Source: Actinacidiphila acididurans (GTDB lineage Bacteria > Actinomycetota > Actinomycetes > Streptomycetales > Streptomycetaceae). From it: DNA of 64,000 nt. Location: the NCBI RefSeq assembly GCF_016918855.1, contig NZ_JADKYB010000013.1, forward strand, positions 1-64,000, written 5' to 3'. The notes under the pieces were generated by a model. It saw only the letters and a list, made by a program, of their open reading frames with translations. It was not told the DNA's origin and did no database searches. Of the stretch, positions 23,807 through 33,985 are shown one piece after another (position 1 is the stretch's first letter; every line of letters starts with the position of its first letter). The translations under genes and the position numbers were made by a program.

Positions 23807-24799
23807 ATGAGGATGCTGATCAACGTCCCCGAGACCGTGGTCGCGGACGCCCTGCGCGGGATGTCCGTGACCTACCCGGACCTGACGGTGGACGTCGAGC
23901 ACCGGGTGGTCATGCGCAAGGGCGTCCCCTACGAGGGGAAGGTCGCCCTGGTGTCCGGCGGCGGGTCGGGGCACGAGCCGCTGCACGGCGGCTTCGTGGG
24001 CCGGGGAATGCTCACGGCGGCCTGTCCCGGGGAGGTGTTCACCTCGCCGGTGCCGGACCAGATGCTGCGGGCGGCGGCCGCGGTGGACAGCGGCGCCGGG
24101 GTGCTGTTCGTCGTCAAGAACTACACCGGCGACGTGCTCAACTTCGACATGGCCGCCGAGCTCGCCGAGGACGAGGGCGTGCAGGTGGCGAAGGTGCTGG
24201 TCAACGACGACGTGGCGGTAACCGACAGCCTCTACACGGCGGGGCGGCGCGGGACCGGGGCCACGCTGTTCGTGGAGAAGATCGCCGGCGCCGCGGCCGA
24301 GGAGGGCGCGCCGCTGGACCGGGTGGCCGCGATAGCCCATCAGGTCAACGAGATGTCCCGGACCTTCGGCGTGGCGCTCAGCGCGGTCACCACTCCGGCC
24401 AAGGGCGGCCCGACCTTCGACCTGCCGGACGGCGAGCTGGAGCTGGGCATCGGCATCCACGGCGAGCCGGGCCGGGAGCGGCGCGGCATGATGACCTCGG
24501 GCGAGATCGCGGACTTCGCGGTGGACGCGGTGGTGGACGACCTGCGGCCGGACGGCCCGGTGCTGCTGCTGGTCAACGGGATGGGCGCGACCCCGCTGCT
24601 GGAGCTGTACGGTTTCGCCGCCGAGGTGCACCGGGTACTGGCCCAGCGTCAGGTGCCGGTGGCCCGTAGTCTCGTCGGCAACTATGTGACCTCACTGGAC
24701 ATGGCGGGCGCATCGGTGACGATCTGCCAGGTCGACGAGGAACTGCTGCGGTTGTGGGACGCGCCGGTCGCCACTCCGGCGCTGCGCTGGGGCTGCTGA
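23807..24799 (+). CDS. dhaK: Dihydroxyacetone kinase subunit DhaK (PTS-dependent)
   Basis: A 330-residue protein of normal DhaK length. It binds dihydroxyacetone covalently through a histidine hemiaminal; here that is His218 in GIGIHGEPG. GGGSGHEPLHGGFVG and FVVKNYTGDVLNF are the other substrate-binding loops. ATG 23807 follows AGGAGG at a good spacing and fits the family; the frame extends upstream without similarity. It is the first gene of dhaKLM and transfers phosphate from DhaL-bound ADP/ATP to dihydroxyacetone, giving DHAP for glycolysis. Confidence 0.95.
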   Translation: MRMLINVPETVVADALRGMSVTYPDLTVDVEHRVVMRKGVPYEGKVALVSGGGSGHEPLHGGFVGRGMLTAACPGEVFTSPVPDQMLRAAAAVDSGAGVLFVVKNYTGDVLNFDMAAELAEDEGVQVAKVLVNDDVAVTDSLYTAGRRGTGATLFVEKIAGAAAEEGAPLDRVAAIAHQVNEMSRTFGVALSAVTTPAKGGPTFDLPDGELELGIGIHGEPGRERRGMMTSGEIADFAVDAVVDDLRPDGPVLLLVNGMGATPLLELYGFAAEVHRVLAQRQVPVARSLVGNYVTSLDMAGASVTICQVDEELLRLWDAPVATPALRWGC

Positions 24800-24835
24800 G
24801 CCGACCTCCCCTTCCCCTTGCTGAAAGGCCACGGT

Positions 24836-25492
24836 ATGAACGCCCCCACCGGTTCCGCCGTCGATGCGGACTTCCTGCGGCGCTGGCTCGGCACGGCGAC
24901 CGAGTCGATAGAGCGCGAGGCCGACCACCTCACCGAGCTCGACTCCCCCATCGGCGACGCCGACCACGGCGGCAACATGCGGCGCGGCTTCCGGGCCGCG
25001 CGCACCGCCGTCGAGCAGGAGCCCCCGGACACCCCGGGGGCCGTCCTGGTCGCGGTGGGACGGCAACTGATCAGTACGGTCGGCGGCGCGTCCGGGCCGC
25101 TGTACGGGACGCTGCTGCGGCGCGCGGGCAAGTCGCTGGGCGACGAGCCGACGGTGACCGCCGCTCAGCTACGGGACGCGCTGCGGGCCGGCGTGGACGG
25201 GGTGGCGCAGCTCGGCGGCGCGGTGCCCGAGGACAAGACCATGCTGGACGCGCTGCTGCCGGCGATCGACGCGCTGTCCGGGGCGCTGGACGCCGGCGGC
25301 TCGCTGGCAGAGGTGCTGGCCGCGGCGGCGCAGGCGGCCGAGGACGGCGCGAAGGCGACGATCCCGCTGCGCGCCCGCAAGGGCCGGGCCAGCTATCTGG
25401 GTGACCGCAGCATCGGCCACCAGGACCCGGGGGCGACCTCGTCGGCGCTGCTGATCGCGGCGCTCGCGCAGACCGCACAGGAGGCGGCATGA
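24836..25492 (+). CDS. dhaL: Dihydroxyacetone kinase subunit DhaL (ADP-binding)
   Basis: A 218-residue all-helical subunit. PIGDADHGGNM carries the aspartates that bind two Mg ions and the nucleotide; STVGGASGPLYG, GDRSIGHQDPGATS and EDKTMLDALLPA are the other conserved loops. In PTS-type enzymes DhaL keeps its ADP permanently and is re-phosphorylated by DhaM. ATG 24836 fits the family start. It lies 36 nt after dhaK and overlaps dhaM by 4 nt (ATGA). Confidence 0.95.
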   Translation: MNAPTGSAVDADFLRRWLGTATESIEREADHLTELDSPIGDADHGGNMRRGFRAARTAVEQEPPDTPGAVLVAVGRQLISTVGGASGPLYGTLLRRAGKSLGDEPTVTAAQLRDALRAGVDGVAQLGGAVPEDKTMLDALLPAIDALSGALDAGGSLAEVLAAAAQAAEDGAKATIPLRARKGRASYLGDRSIGHQDPGATSSALLIAALAQTAQEAA

Positions 25493-25935
25493 CGTACCCC
25501 AGCGATCCGGCCGCTCCGGGACCCGCCTCAGGGCGGGCCCCGCTTGTCGGAGTGGTGCTGGTCTCGCACAGCGCGTCGGTGGCCGCCGCGGTCGCGGAGC
25601 TGTCCGCCGGGCTGACCGGCGGGGCGGCCGACGTGCCGGTGGCGCCCGCGGGCGGCGGGCCCGACGGGGGCCTGGGCACCAGTTCCGACCTGATCGCCGC
25701 CGCCGCCCGTTCGGTGGACCGCGGCGCGGGCGTGGCGGTGATCGCCGACCTGGGCAGTGCCGTCCTGACGGTCAAGGCGCTGCTCGCCGACGAGGAACTG
25801 CCGGCGAACTCGCGGCTGGTGGACGCCCCTTTCCTGGAGGGCGCGGTAGCGGCGGTGGTCTCCGCCTCCGCGGGCGCGGACCTCGACACGGTCGCGGCGG
25901 CGGCCGAGGAGGCGTACAGCTACCGCAAGACCTGA
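25489..25935 (+). CDS. dhaM: DhaM-type PTS EIIA phosphotransfer subunit
   Basis: A 148-residue protein of the mannose-type EIIA fold. The phosphorylated histidine is His27 in VVLVSHSASVA, and GLGTSSDLIAAA and DLGSAVLTVKALL are typical. It has only the EIIA domain; the HPr and EI-like domains fused in E. coli DhaM are absent, as usual in actinobacteria, so the phosphate must come from the general PTS HPr. Its presence shows that this operon is PTS-driven rather than ATP-driven. The last gene of the operon, followed by a strong terminator. Confidence 0.92.
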   Translation: MTYPSDPAAPGPASGRAPLVGVVLVSHSASVAAAVAELSAGLTGGAADVPVAPAGGGPDGGLGTSSDLIAAAARSVDRGAGVAVIADLGSAVLTVKALLADEELPANSRLVDAPFLEGAVAAVVSASAGADLDTVAAAAEEAYSYRKT

Positions 25936-25969
25936 TCCGCTCCCCCGGGCGTGCCCCCGGGTCGTGCTC

Positions 25970-26016
25970 GCCGATGTCGTGCCGGCCGTCGCCTCGGCGG
26001 CCGGCACGACATCGGC
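25970..26016. terminator. Strong bidirectional terminator after dhaM
   Basis: GCCGATGTCGTGCCGGCCG (25970-25988) pairs perfectly over 19 bp with 25998-26016, around a 9-nt loop. It separates dhaM from the convergent small hypothetical gene. It has no T-run, as is common for Streptomyces terminators. Confidence 0.85.
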
Positions 26017-26021
26017 ACGGC

Positions 26022-26321
26022 TCAGCGGCCGTACTGCAGCAGTGCCCTGACCATGCGGCAGGTGATGTCGGACGGCGGGTGGACACCGATACGGGCGGCG
26101 GTGGCGCGGATCACGGCGTTGCCGGCCCGGGCCGGCTCGTAGACGCCCGAGTCGAGCAGGGCGATGGTCAGCCGCATCGTCTTCAGCCGGCGGTTGTGCG
26201 CGATGTACCACTCGCGCGGCAGTCCGGCGGGAAGCGGCTTCTTGGGCATCGGGGCCGGCTGGACCGGCAGTGTCAACTGAGTCGGGCGGGTCTTCGGCAG
26301 GGGCAGTACGGCAGCGGCCAT
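26022..26321 (-). CDS. Conserved hypothetical protein (99 aa)
   Basis: A 99-residue basic protein with no domain I can name. The middle reads PREWYIAHNRRLKTMRLTIALLDSGVY and the end IGVHPPSDITCRMVRALLQYGR; the pattern looks like a conserved actinomycete protein rather than noise. ATG 26321 follows GAGGAAG at a good spacing. The first 30 residues are Pro-rich and probably flexible. It has no membrane segment. It stands alone, convergent with dhaM. Confidence 0.72.
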   Translation of the reverse strand: MAAAVLPLPKTRPTQLTLPVQPAPMPKKPLPAGLPREWYIAHNRRLKTMRLTIALLDSGVYEPARAGNAVIRATAARIGVHPPSDITCRMVRALLQYGR

Positions 26322-26463
26322 CGGCTTCCTCCACAGGCGTCGGCCAACCCTTTCGAACACTTCGATTTTACCGCCAAGCACTGACAAAGTCCCCTGGCCA
26401 GAGGCAGTATGACGGGTCTTCGGGGGGGTCCCGGGCCGGTACGCCGGCCGGTTCACGGGCCCC

Positions 26464-27507
26464 TCAGCCTGGCGGCGCGCCGAGCAGGTCGCAGGCGTGG
26501 TGGGCGGCCGCGAACAACCGCGGATCGGGGTGGTCGGCGTACTCCCGCCGGGCCGCCTCGGAGACCTTGATCGCGTGCTCGTCGCCCAGCTCCACCGCCC
26601 GCTCCAGAGTGCGCCGCCGCACCTGCGGGTCGTCCCCGTCCACCGCGGGAGTGGCCGGCTCACGCCGGTCGGAGGCGGTGAAGATGTTCAGCAGGGTGGC
26701 GCTGACGTCGCGGACCGCGTCGTAGGAGGGGCGGGCGTATTCGGCGGGCAGGTACGGCAGCACCATGCGCAGCGCCGCGGGCGCGGTCACGGTGTGGACG
26801 GCCGGCACCGGGTTGCCGCGGCCGATGGTCGTGTAGCGGCCGGCGCCGATGGCGGTGAGTTCGGCGAGCGCGGCGTCCACGGAGGTGTCCAGCGCGGCGT
26901 CGGCCGCGGCGAACAGCCTGCCGGGGGTCCGGCGGCCGAGGGTCCGTACCGCGCCGACCGCCTTGGCACCGCGGGAGGCGGCGCTCTGCGGCGACTGGTG
27001 GAGCCCGGCCCAGAATGCCAGGCCGTTGGCGAGCTCGTCGAGCTGGTACCGGCTCGGGGTGTCCGCGGCGGCGACGGACCGGACCGCGTGGGCGGTACGG
27101 ATCAGGCCGTGGGTGAGCCCGGCCAGCATCCCGGGGGTCAGCCGCGGCCACCAGGTGGCCAGCGTCTGCCGCCAGCCCAGGGCCTCGATCTCGCGGCGGA
27201 AGAGCGCCGCCCAGTCGGCCAGCCGCCGGGTCTCCCCCAGCGCCGCACGCCAGGCCGCCGGGTCCGCGGGATCGATCGGGGCGACCAGGTCCGGCAGCGC
27301 GCCCAGCCCGCGGGAGGCGGCGTACCGGTCCACCCAGCCGGGCACCAGGTCGCCGTGGCCGAGGGTGGCCAGGGCCTCGGCGCCCATCGGGGCGTGGAGG
27401 GCGAAGCCGCGCAACGTGTTGCCGTGGCCCAGGAAGAACCCGGCGTGGCCGCGGTCCAGCCGTTCGAGGGCTTCGTTGACGGCGATGTCGTACTGTGTTT
27501 CGGCCAT
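26464..27507 (-). CDS. Questin oxidase-family (DUF4243) protein
   Basis: A 347-residue protein matching the questin oxidase-like family, named after the fungal anthraquinone ring-opening enzyme GedK but of unknown role in most bacteria. Recognisable parts are AVNEALERLDRGHAGFFLGHGNTLRGFALHAP at the start, GFALHAPMGAEAL, LTHGLIRTAHAVR and the C-terminal RLFAAAHHACDLL. No cofactor motif is seen. ATG 27507 is the first start in frame and fits the family. It lies downstream of a DHA2 pump on the same strand with a 130-nt gap, so the two might be co-transcribed. Confidence 0.8.
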   Translation of the reverse strand: MAETQYDIAVNEALERLDRGHAGFFLGHGNTLRGFALHAPMGAEALATLGHGDLVPGWVDRYAASRGLGALPDLVAPIDPADPAAWRAALGETRRLADWAALFRREIEALGWRQTLATWWPRLTPGMLAGLTHGLIRTAHAVRSVAAADTPSRYQLDELANGLAFWAGLHQSPQSAASRGAKAVGAVRTLGRRTPGRLFAAADAALDTSVDAALAELTAIGAGRYTTIGRGNPVPAVHTVTAPAALRMVLPYLPAEYARPSYDAVRDVSATLLNIFTASDRREPATPAVDGDDPQVRRRTLERAVELGDEHAIKVSEAARREYADHPDPRLFAAAHHACDLLGAPPG

Positions 27508-27637
27508 GACGGACAGTCCCCTCGGGAATCCGCGCTCGCCACCACGGTAGGCGCGGCGGCGGGCACGCGCATCCCGCGGGGTACGGGGTACGGGTGCCCG
27601 CGCGGGCGGCGTGCTCGCCGTGGTGGGCGCCGGGTGG

Positions 27638-29275
27638 CTAGCCGTGCACGGGCGCCGCGCTGTCGTCGGCCACGGCGTGCTGGTCCGGCAGCGGCAGGCC
27701 GTGCGGGTTGGCGGAGGCGCCGTCGGACTTCGTCACGAACAGGCAGGACAGGGCGCCGACGGCGAGCACGGCCACGCCGACCAGCAGGGTGGGGTGCATG
27801 GCGTCGACGAAGGCGTGGCCGAAGACCGTACGGCCGGTGTCCTGCACGCGCTGGGCGACACCGGCCGGGACCCCGCGGGGCAGGGTGCTGCCGGAGGTGT
27901 TCCCGGCCACGGCCAAGTGCTTGCCGGCGTGGTCGAAACCGCGCAGGAAGCCGTCGCGGTACGGGGCCGGCACGTCGCCGGCGTACCGGGCGGCCTGGTC
28001 CTTCAGGGAGGCGGCCAGCCGGCCCTGGAGCACCGCGCCGATGACCGCGCCGGCCAGCACCGAACCGACCTGCCGCAGCGCGTTGTTGACGCCGGAGGCG
28101 GCGCCGGTGAGCCGGGGCGGCACGTTGCGCATGACCTCGCCGGCCATCGGCGAGAAGGTGCAGCCCGTACCCAGGCCCATGACGAACAGCGGCGCGATCA
28201 CTCCGGTCCAGCTCCCGCCCGCGTCGGCGATCGCCATGATCCAGGCCAGCCCGCCGCCGAACATCGCGAGTCCGGTGAACAGGACCCACCGGCCGCCGAC
28301 CCGGTCGGCCAGGACCGTGGCCGGGCCGGCGGTGACGAAGGAGCCGATGGACAGCGGCAGCAGGATCACCCCGGCCTTGACCGCGCTGTAGCCGAGCACC
28401 GACTGGAGGTAGACGGTGATCGGCAGGAACAGGCCCACCACGCCGAAGGTGATGGCGATGCCCACCGCGTTCATCAGCGTGAAGTTGCGGTCCCGGAACA
28501 GGGAGAACGGCACCAGCGGCTCCCCGTCCTGGCGGCGGCGCTGGTGGCCCAGGAAGACCGCGCCGACCACGGCGGCGGCGCCGATGGTGGCCCAGATCCC
28601 GGCGTCCCAGCTGTACTTCTGGCCCTCGATGAGCGCGAAGGACAGCAGGAAGAGCGCCACCGAGGACAGCGCGACGCCGGTCAGGTCGAACCGGTGCCGG
28701 ACCTGCCGGGTGGCCGGCGGGATCCAGAGCACCGCGCCGGCCACGGCGAGCACGCCGAGCGGCACATTGACGAAGAAGATCCAGCGCCAGCCCAGGTCGG
28801 AGACCAGGACGCCGCCGACGGTCGGGCCGGCCGCGCCGGACACCCCGGCGACGACGCCCCAGACGCCGAGCGCCGCCCCGCGCTTCTCGGCCGGGAAGAC
28901 GTCGACGATCATCGAGAGGGTCTGCGGCAGCAGCATCGCCGCGCCCACCCCCTGGACGGCCCGGAAGCCGATCAGCACGGCGGCATCGCCGGACAGCCCG
29001 CAGGCCAGGCTGGCCAGGGTGAACAGCGCCACGCCGTAGACGAACAGGTTCTTCTTGCCGATCAGGTCGCCGAGCCGGCCGAAGGTGATCATCAGCACGG
29101 CCAGCGCCAGGGTGTAGGCGTTGGTGATCCACAGGATCTCGTCGAGCGACGCGTCCAGGTGGTCGACCATGTCGGGGATGGCGATGTTGACGATCGTCAG
29201 GTCGAGAAGCGTCATGAAGAACCCGACGGACAGCACCGTCAGGATCGCCCACGGGTTGCCCCGCACCTTGTTCAC
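27638..29275 (-). CDS. MFS transporter, DHA2 (14-helix) efflux family
   Basis: A 545-residue protein with 14 predicted helices. LLDLTIVNIAIPDMVDHL in helix 1, GRLGDLIGKKNLFVYGV between helices 2 and 3, and GVVAGVSGAAGPTVGGVL in helix 5 are the DHA2/EmrB-QacA patterns. The C-terminal 130 residues include a large periplasmic loop (SLKDQAARY) before the last helix. GTG 29275 is used because AAGGAGG lies 7 nt upstream; the in-frame ATG at 29335 has no such site. Probable proton-driven drug export. No regulator gene adjoins; the 234 bp upstream should hold its promoter. Confidence 0.9.
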   Translation of the reverse strand: MNKVRGNPWAILTVLSVGFFMTLLDLTIVNIAIPDMVDHLDASLDEILWITNAYTLALAVLMITFGRLGDLIGKKNLFVYGVALFTLASLACGLSGDAAVLIGFRAVQGVGAAMLLPQTLSMIVDVFPAEKRGAALGVWGVVAGVSGAAGPTVGGVLVSDLGWRWIFFVNVPLGVLAVAGAVLWIPPATRQVRHRFDLTGVALSSVALFLLSFALIEGQKYSWDAGIWATIGAAAVVGAVFLGHQRRRQDGEPLVPFSLFRDRNFTLMNAVGIAITFGVVGLFLPITVYLQSVLGYSAVKAGVILLPLSIGSFVTAGPATVLADRVGGRWVLFTGLAMFGGGLAWIMAIADAGGSWTGVIAPLFVMGLGTGCTFSPMAGEVMRNVPPRLTGAASGVNNALRQVGSVLAGAVIGAVLQGRLAASLKDQAARYAGDVPAPYRDGFLRGFDHAGKHLAVAGNTSGSTLPRGVPAGVAQRVQDTGRTVFGHAFVDAMHPTLLVGVAVLAVGALSCLFVTKSDGASANPHGLPLPDQHAVADDSAAPVHG

Positions 29276-29509
29276 AGTTCCTCCTTGCGAGCTTGCGGGC
29301 TCGGTGCGCCGCAGCCCTGCGACGCCCGGCTCCATGCCCCCTGGAGGTGCGCGGCGGCCCGGGGTGTGACATCGGGTCCGTACGGTCCGCGCGGTGATCC
29401 GTACGGCCGCCCGCGGTGAGGGGTGCGTCGCAGGTGCTGCGGCTCGTGTCGAACCACGGTCCCCGGTGCCGCTCGGCGGCGACTCGACGCAGGCTCAGGG
29501 CGCGGGCGG

Positions 29510-30322
29510 TCAGGAGACGAGGGTGCGCTCCAGGCGGCGCAGCGCCAGGGCGGTGGAGAGCAGGCCGAAGGCCAGGAGGTACCCGGCGGCCACGGCGACC
29601 CGCACGTCCATCACGCCGAGCGAGGGCTCCCGGACGAGTTCGATGCTCTGGTAGAGCGGCAGGCACTCGACGCCGATCTGCACCGGCCGGGCGTACACGC
29701 CCAGCGGGTAGAAGGTGGTGGCGAACAGGAACATCGGCAGCATGACGAGCTGGATGAGCTGGAAGTCCTGCCAGTCGCGCAGGTACGTGACCACGGCCAG
29801 GCCCGCGGCGGCGAAGGCGAAGCCGATCAGCAGCGCGCCCGGCACGATCAGCGCGGCCCAGGCGGAGTGGACCAGCCCGGCGCAGGCGACGACGGCCGCG
29901 AACACGATGGCCACCACGGTGCCGCGCAGCAGCGCCCACAGCACCTCGCCGAGCGCCACGTCCCGCACCCCCAGCGGGGTGGCCAGGATCGAGTCGTACG
30001 TACGCAGCACCTTGAGCTTGGCGTACATGTTGAACGTGGTCTCGTTCATGGCGCCGTTCATCGCCGCGGTGGCCAGCAGCGCGGGCGCGACGTACTCCAC
30101 ATAGCCGACGGAGGGGTCGCCGAGGCCGGGCACGTGGCCGACCAGGGCGCCGATGCCGACGCCCATGGACAGCAGGTACAGCACCGGCTCGAAGATCTCG
30201 GCGAGCAGCAGGTACCAGGTGTGGCGGTAGATGGTGAGGTTGCGTTCGACCAGGGCGGCGGCGCCCGCGGCGCCGGTGGTGGCGTTCGGGGTACGCGGCC
30301 GGCGGAGCAGCACGGTGAGCAC
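29510..30322 (-). CDS. ABC-2 transporter permease (DrrB/NodJ-like), second subunit
   Basis: A 270-residue membrane protein with six predicted helices and the ABC2 signature (LATPLGVRDVALGEVLWALLR, then LPLYQSIELVREPSLG). GTG 30322 follows AAGGAG at a good spacing. It is the third gene of the ABC operon and is paralogous to the preceding permease: both show VAPALLATAAMN/LAPGLLAASAMQ and the LYQ-ELxR ending, so they probably form a heterodimer. With the upstream ATPase they would export a hydrophobic substrate. Confidence 0.88.
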   Translation of the reverse strand: MLTVLLRRPRTPNATTGAAGAAALVERNLTIYRHTWYLLLAEIFEPVLYLLSMGVGIGALVGHVPGLGDPSVGYVEYVAPALLATAAMNGAMNETTFNMYAKLKVLRTYDSILATPLGVRDVALGEVLWALLRGTVVAIVFAAVVACAGLVHSAWAALIVPGALLIGFAFAAAGLAVVTYLRDWQDFQLIQLVMLPMFLFATTFYPLGVYARPVQIGVECLPLYQSIELVREPSLGVMDVRVAVAAGYLLAFGLLSTALALRRLERTLVS

Positions 30323-30348
30323 GGCGGTCTCCTTCTGCTTCGGCTCGG

Positions 30349-31242
30349 TCAGCGGTGCAGCCGCCGGGTGTAGCCCCGGCGGGCGAGGACGATTCCGGTG
30401 AGGGTGAGGGTGAGCAGGTAGCCGGTGTGCACGGCACTGGCAGCGGTCCCGGCGGTGCCGAGCGCGGTGTGCCGGGTCAGCTCGACGCCCTGGTAGAGCG
30501 GGGTGCAGGCGGCCACCGTCCGCAGCGCTCCCGGCAGTTGGGAGGCGGGGAAGAAGGTGCCGGAGAACATGTAGAGCGGCATCAGCACGAAGCGGTAGAC
30601 ACCGTTGATCCGGCTGGGCCGCTCCACGGTGATCGACCATGCGACCAGCGGCATGGCGAACGCGGTTCCGGTGAGCAGCACCGGCCCCAGGGTGAGCAGC
30701 GCCCGGCCCGGCCCGGTCACGCCGAAGGCGACCGTCACCGCCAGGAAGAGGGCACCGCTGGTCAGGATCCGGAAGACGACGAAGAGCAGGTGCCCGGCGA
30801 GGATGTCGCCGGGGCGCATCGCGGTGGCCGCGGCGGCCGGGTAGTTGCCCTGCGCGCGGGCCGACTGGAAGACGGGGAACGCGCCTTCGACGAAGGCGTT
30901 CTGCATGGCGGAGGCGGCCAGCAGCCCGGGCGCGAGGAAGTCCAGGTACGGGGTGCCGGCCAGGTGGCCGCTGTGGTGGGCGTCGACCAGTTTGCCCAGT
31001 CCGCCGCCCAGCGCGGCCAGGAACAGCAGCGGGTTGACGACGCTGATCACCACCGAGCCGCGCCAGATCCTGCGGTAGCGGCGCATCCAGTAGCCGAATT
31101 CACGCAAGGCGGGGACGCGGGCGACCCAGGTGTCGAGCGGCGTCGGGCGGTCCGGTGCCGGATCGGGGGCGGGGGCCGTGGCGGGGGTGGTTCCGGGGGC
31201 GGCTTCGGGGGTGGTCCCGGGAGTCGGGAGCGCGGCGGTCAT
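30349..31242 (-). CDS. ABC-2 transporter permease (DrrB/NodJ-like), first subunit
   Basis: A 297-residue protein with a Pro/Ala/Thr-rich N-terminal tail of about 35 residues and six predicted helices. FGYWMRRYRRIWRGS, DFLAPGLLAASAMQNAFVEG, and TPLYQGVELTRHTALG match the ABC2_membrane/NodJ family. The start follows the ATPase stop by 1 nt, indicating tight coupling, and the second permease follows after 26 nt. Confidence 0.88.
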   Translation of the reverse strand: MTAALPTPGTTPEAAPGTTPATAPAPDPAPDRPTPLDTWVARVPALREFGYWMRRYRRIWRGSVVISVVNPLLFLAALGGGLGKLVDAHHSGHLAGTPYLDFLAPGLLAASAMQNAFVEGAFPVFQSARAQGNYPAAAATAMRPGDILAGHLLFVVFRILTSGALFLAVTVAFGVTGPGRALLTLGPVLLTGTAFAMPLVAWSITVERPSRINGVYRFVLMPLYMFSGTFFPASQLPGALRTVAACTPLYQGVELTRHTALGTAGTAASAVHTGYLLTLTLTGIVLARRGYTRRLHR

Positions 31243-31243
31243 G

Positions 31244-32464
<1,221 letters not shown>

Positions 32465-32597
32465 CGGAGTCCTCTCGACGGGGGCCGTGCCCCGGGCGCG
32501 GGCCGGGAGCGCCTGGGCAGCGGCATCCCATCAGAGAACTCACGTAAATTTCAAAGGGTTTAGCTGCAACAAGTGGACGAGGCCACGAAATTCAGGT
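32465..32597. promoter_or_regulatory. AT-rich promoter region of the ABC operon
   Basis: 133 bp between the Nudix gene and the ABC ATPase, both on the minus strand. It contains a conspicuously AT-rich run around 32535-32580 (GTAAATTTCAAAGGGTTT), out of character for the window, in which the ABC operon promoter probably lies. No clean -35/-10 pair or palindrome was found. Confidence 0.4.
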
Positions 32598-33104
32598 TCA
32601 CGGCACCGGGAAGCCGGGGTCCAGGCCGGGCGCCGGCGCGGGCGCGAACCAGGTGGGGTCCTCGCGCAGCGCCAGCTCGATCCGGCCGCGGGCGATCGGG
32701 CCCAGCGGCGGCAGCTCGTCCAGCGCGAACCACCGCACGTCCAGCGACTCGTCGTCGTTCACCCGGGCCTGGCCGCCGACCGCGCGGCAGCGCAGCACAA
32801 TGTCGATGTACTGGGCGTGGTCGCCGTTGGGGTACACCACCGGCTCGTTGGTGAAGACGCTCAGCACCCGCTCCACGACCGCGGACACGCCGGTCTCCTC
32901 CATGATCTCGCGCACCGCGGCCTCGGCCGGCTGCTCGCCGGGGTCCGGGATGCCGCTGACGAGTGCCCACCGCCCGGTGTCGGTGCGCTGGTTGAGCAGG
33001 ACCCGGCCGCGGCCGTCGAAGACCACCATCACGACACCCGGCAGGAAGAGCAGGGTGTCCCCCGCCTTGGCGCGGATGTCCTGGATGAACTTGGGGATCG
33101 CCAT
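32598..33104 (-). CDS. Nudix hydrolase
   Basis: A 168-residue single-domain Nudix protein. The Nudix box at residues 51-73 is intact: G51 and E57, then R65-E66, E69-E70 and G72, fitting Gx5Ex7REUxEExGU. The protein lacks specificity motifs I can read, so it may hydrolyse NTPs, ADP-ribose or a sugar nucleotide. ATG 33104 is the natural start. It is a single gene. Confidence 0.9.
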   Translation of the reverse strand: MAIPKFIQDIRAKAGDTLLFLPGVVMVVFDGRGRVLLNQRTDTGRWALVSGIPDPGEQPAEAAVREIMEETGVSAVVERVLSVFTNEPVVYPNGDHAQYIDIVLRCRAVGGQARVNDDESLDVRWFALDELPPLGPIARGRIELALREDPTWFAPAPAPGLDPGFPVP

Positions 33105-33394
33105 GACCAGAGCCTACGAGACGGCGCGTGAACGCCACATCCGCATCACGTTTCACAGCATGGACAAACCCCACGCACAACCTGTCCACAACCGGGCGAG
33201 TCACCCGTTACGGTGACCCGAAACACAGTGGCGCCCGCATGCCGTGGTCACGGCGGCGGGATTTCTGGCGGGAGTGGCGACGGCCCGGCCGCTGACGGAC
33301 GAGGGGGTACGGCCGGACGGGTGACACGAGGCGACGTACGGGGGCGGGTGAGGACCGCCGTCCATGGCGTACGGGTGTTACCGGGTGAAGGGTG
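33105..33394. other. Intergenic region with no recognised gene
   Basis: 290 bp between two minus-strand genes. It holds one DnaA-box-like CTGTCCACA near 33170 and a short imperfect repeat (GTGAAC near 33128, GTTTCAC near 33149) in the likely Nudix promoter. No coding frame with typical codon use was seen. Confidence 0.4.
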
Positions 33395-33940
33395 TCACGC
33401 CCGGCCGGAGGGGCGGGTACGGAGCCGGACGAGGGACCGGATGACCTGGGCCGCGCCTTCCGGATCGTCCACCGTGACGGTGAAGCGGTGGCCGCCGGGC
33501 AGGTCGATCACCAGGCCCGGGCCGCGGCGCACCACCACGGCGGTGCCCTTGTCGGGGCGCCAGCGGTAGCCCCAACCGCCCCAGGTGCGGGGGCTGACGA
33601 CCGGGGCGACCCGGCAGTCGCTCACCTGGTCGAGCGGGATACGGCGGCGCGGCAGTCCCATGTGCCCGCACCGCACGAGCACGGCTTCGTGGTCGACACG
33701 TACGTGCACATGGGTGAACGCGATGGTGCCGAACAGCACCAGCAGGCCCACCGCCAGGCAACCGACGACCGACATCACCAAGGGTGCCAGACCCGAGGTG
33801 TCCGGCCCGTTCACGGCCAGCAGGATGCCCAGGGCCAGGCAGGCCCCACCGGCTGCCGCGAGCAGCCACTGCACTCGGTTGCGGGCCCGGCCCGTCCACT
33901 CCTGTGGCGCGCGGGCCTCTGGCCGGGGAGGGTGCGTCAT
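33395..33940 (-). CDS. Conserved membrane protein, PH-like domain
   Basis: A 181-residue protein with two adjacent hydrophobic helices (WLLAAAGGACLALGILLAV and VMSVVGCLAVGLLVLFGTI), followed by a soluble beta-rich domain (VRVDHEAVLVRCGHMGLPRRRIPLDQV, GWGYRWRPDKGTAVVVRRGPGLVIDL) that resembles small bacterial PH-like domains facing the cytoplasm. ATG 33940 was preferred over an upstream codon at 33976. Function unknown; such proteins are common in actinomycetes. It lies 45 nt after the racemase-like gene and may be co-transcribed. Confidence 0.75.
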   Translation of the reverse strand: MTHPPRPEARAPQEWTGRARNRVQWLLAAAGGACLALGILLAVNGPDTSGLAPLVMSVVGCLAVGLLVLFGTIAFTHVHVRVDHEAVLVRCGHMGLPRRRIPLDQVSDCRVAPVVSPRTWGGWGYRWRPDKGTAVVVRRGPGLVIDLPGGHRFTVTVDDPEGAAQVIRSLVRLRTRPSGRA

Positions 33941-33985
33941 GGCACGAAGGGTACCGATCGGACGCCGCCACGGCACCGGTGCGGT

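Noticed and set aside
27138-30437. A 1099-codon open frame on the minus strand across the ABC permease, MFS and questin-oxidase genes
   Set aside because: It overlaps three genes in another frame and reads as Arg/Gly/Pro-rich sequence without any domain.
33165-33185. CTGTCCACA resembling a DnaA box, suggesting an origin
   Set aside because: A single box without a cluster, dnaA, dnaN or AT-rich unwinding region does not support an origin.
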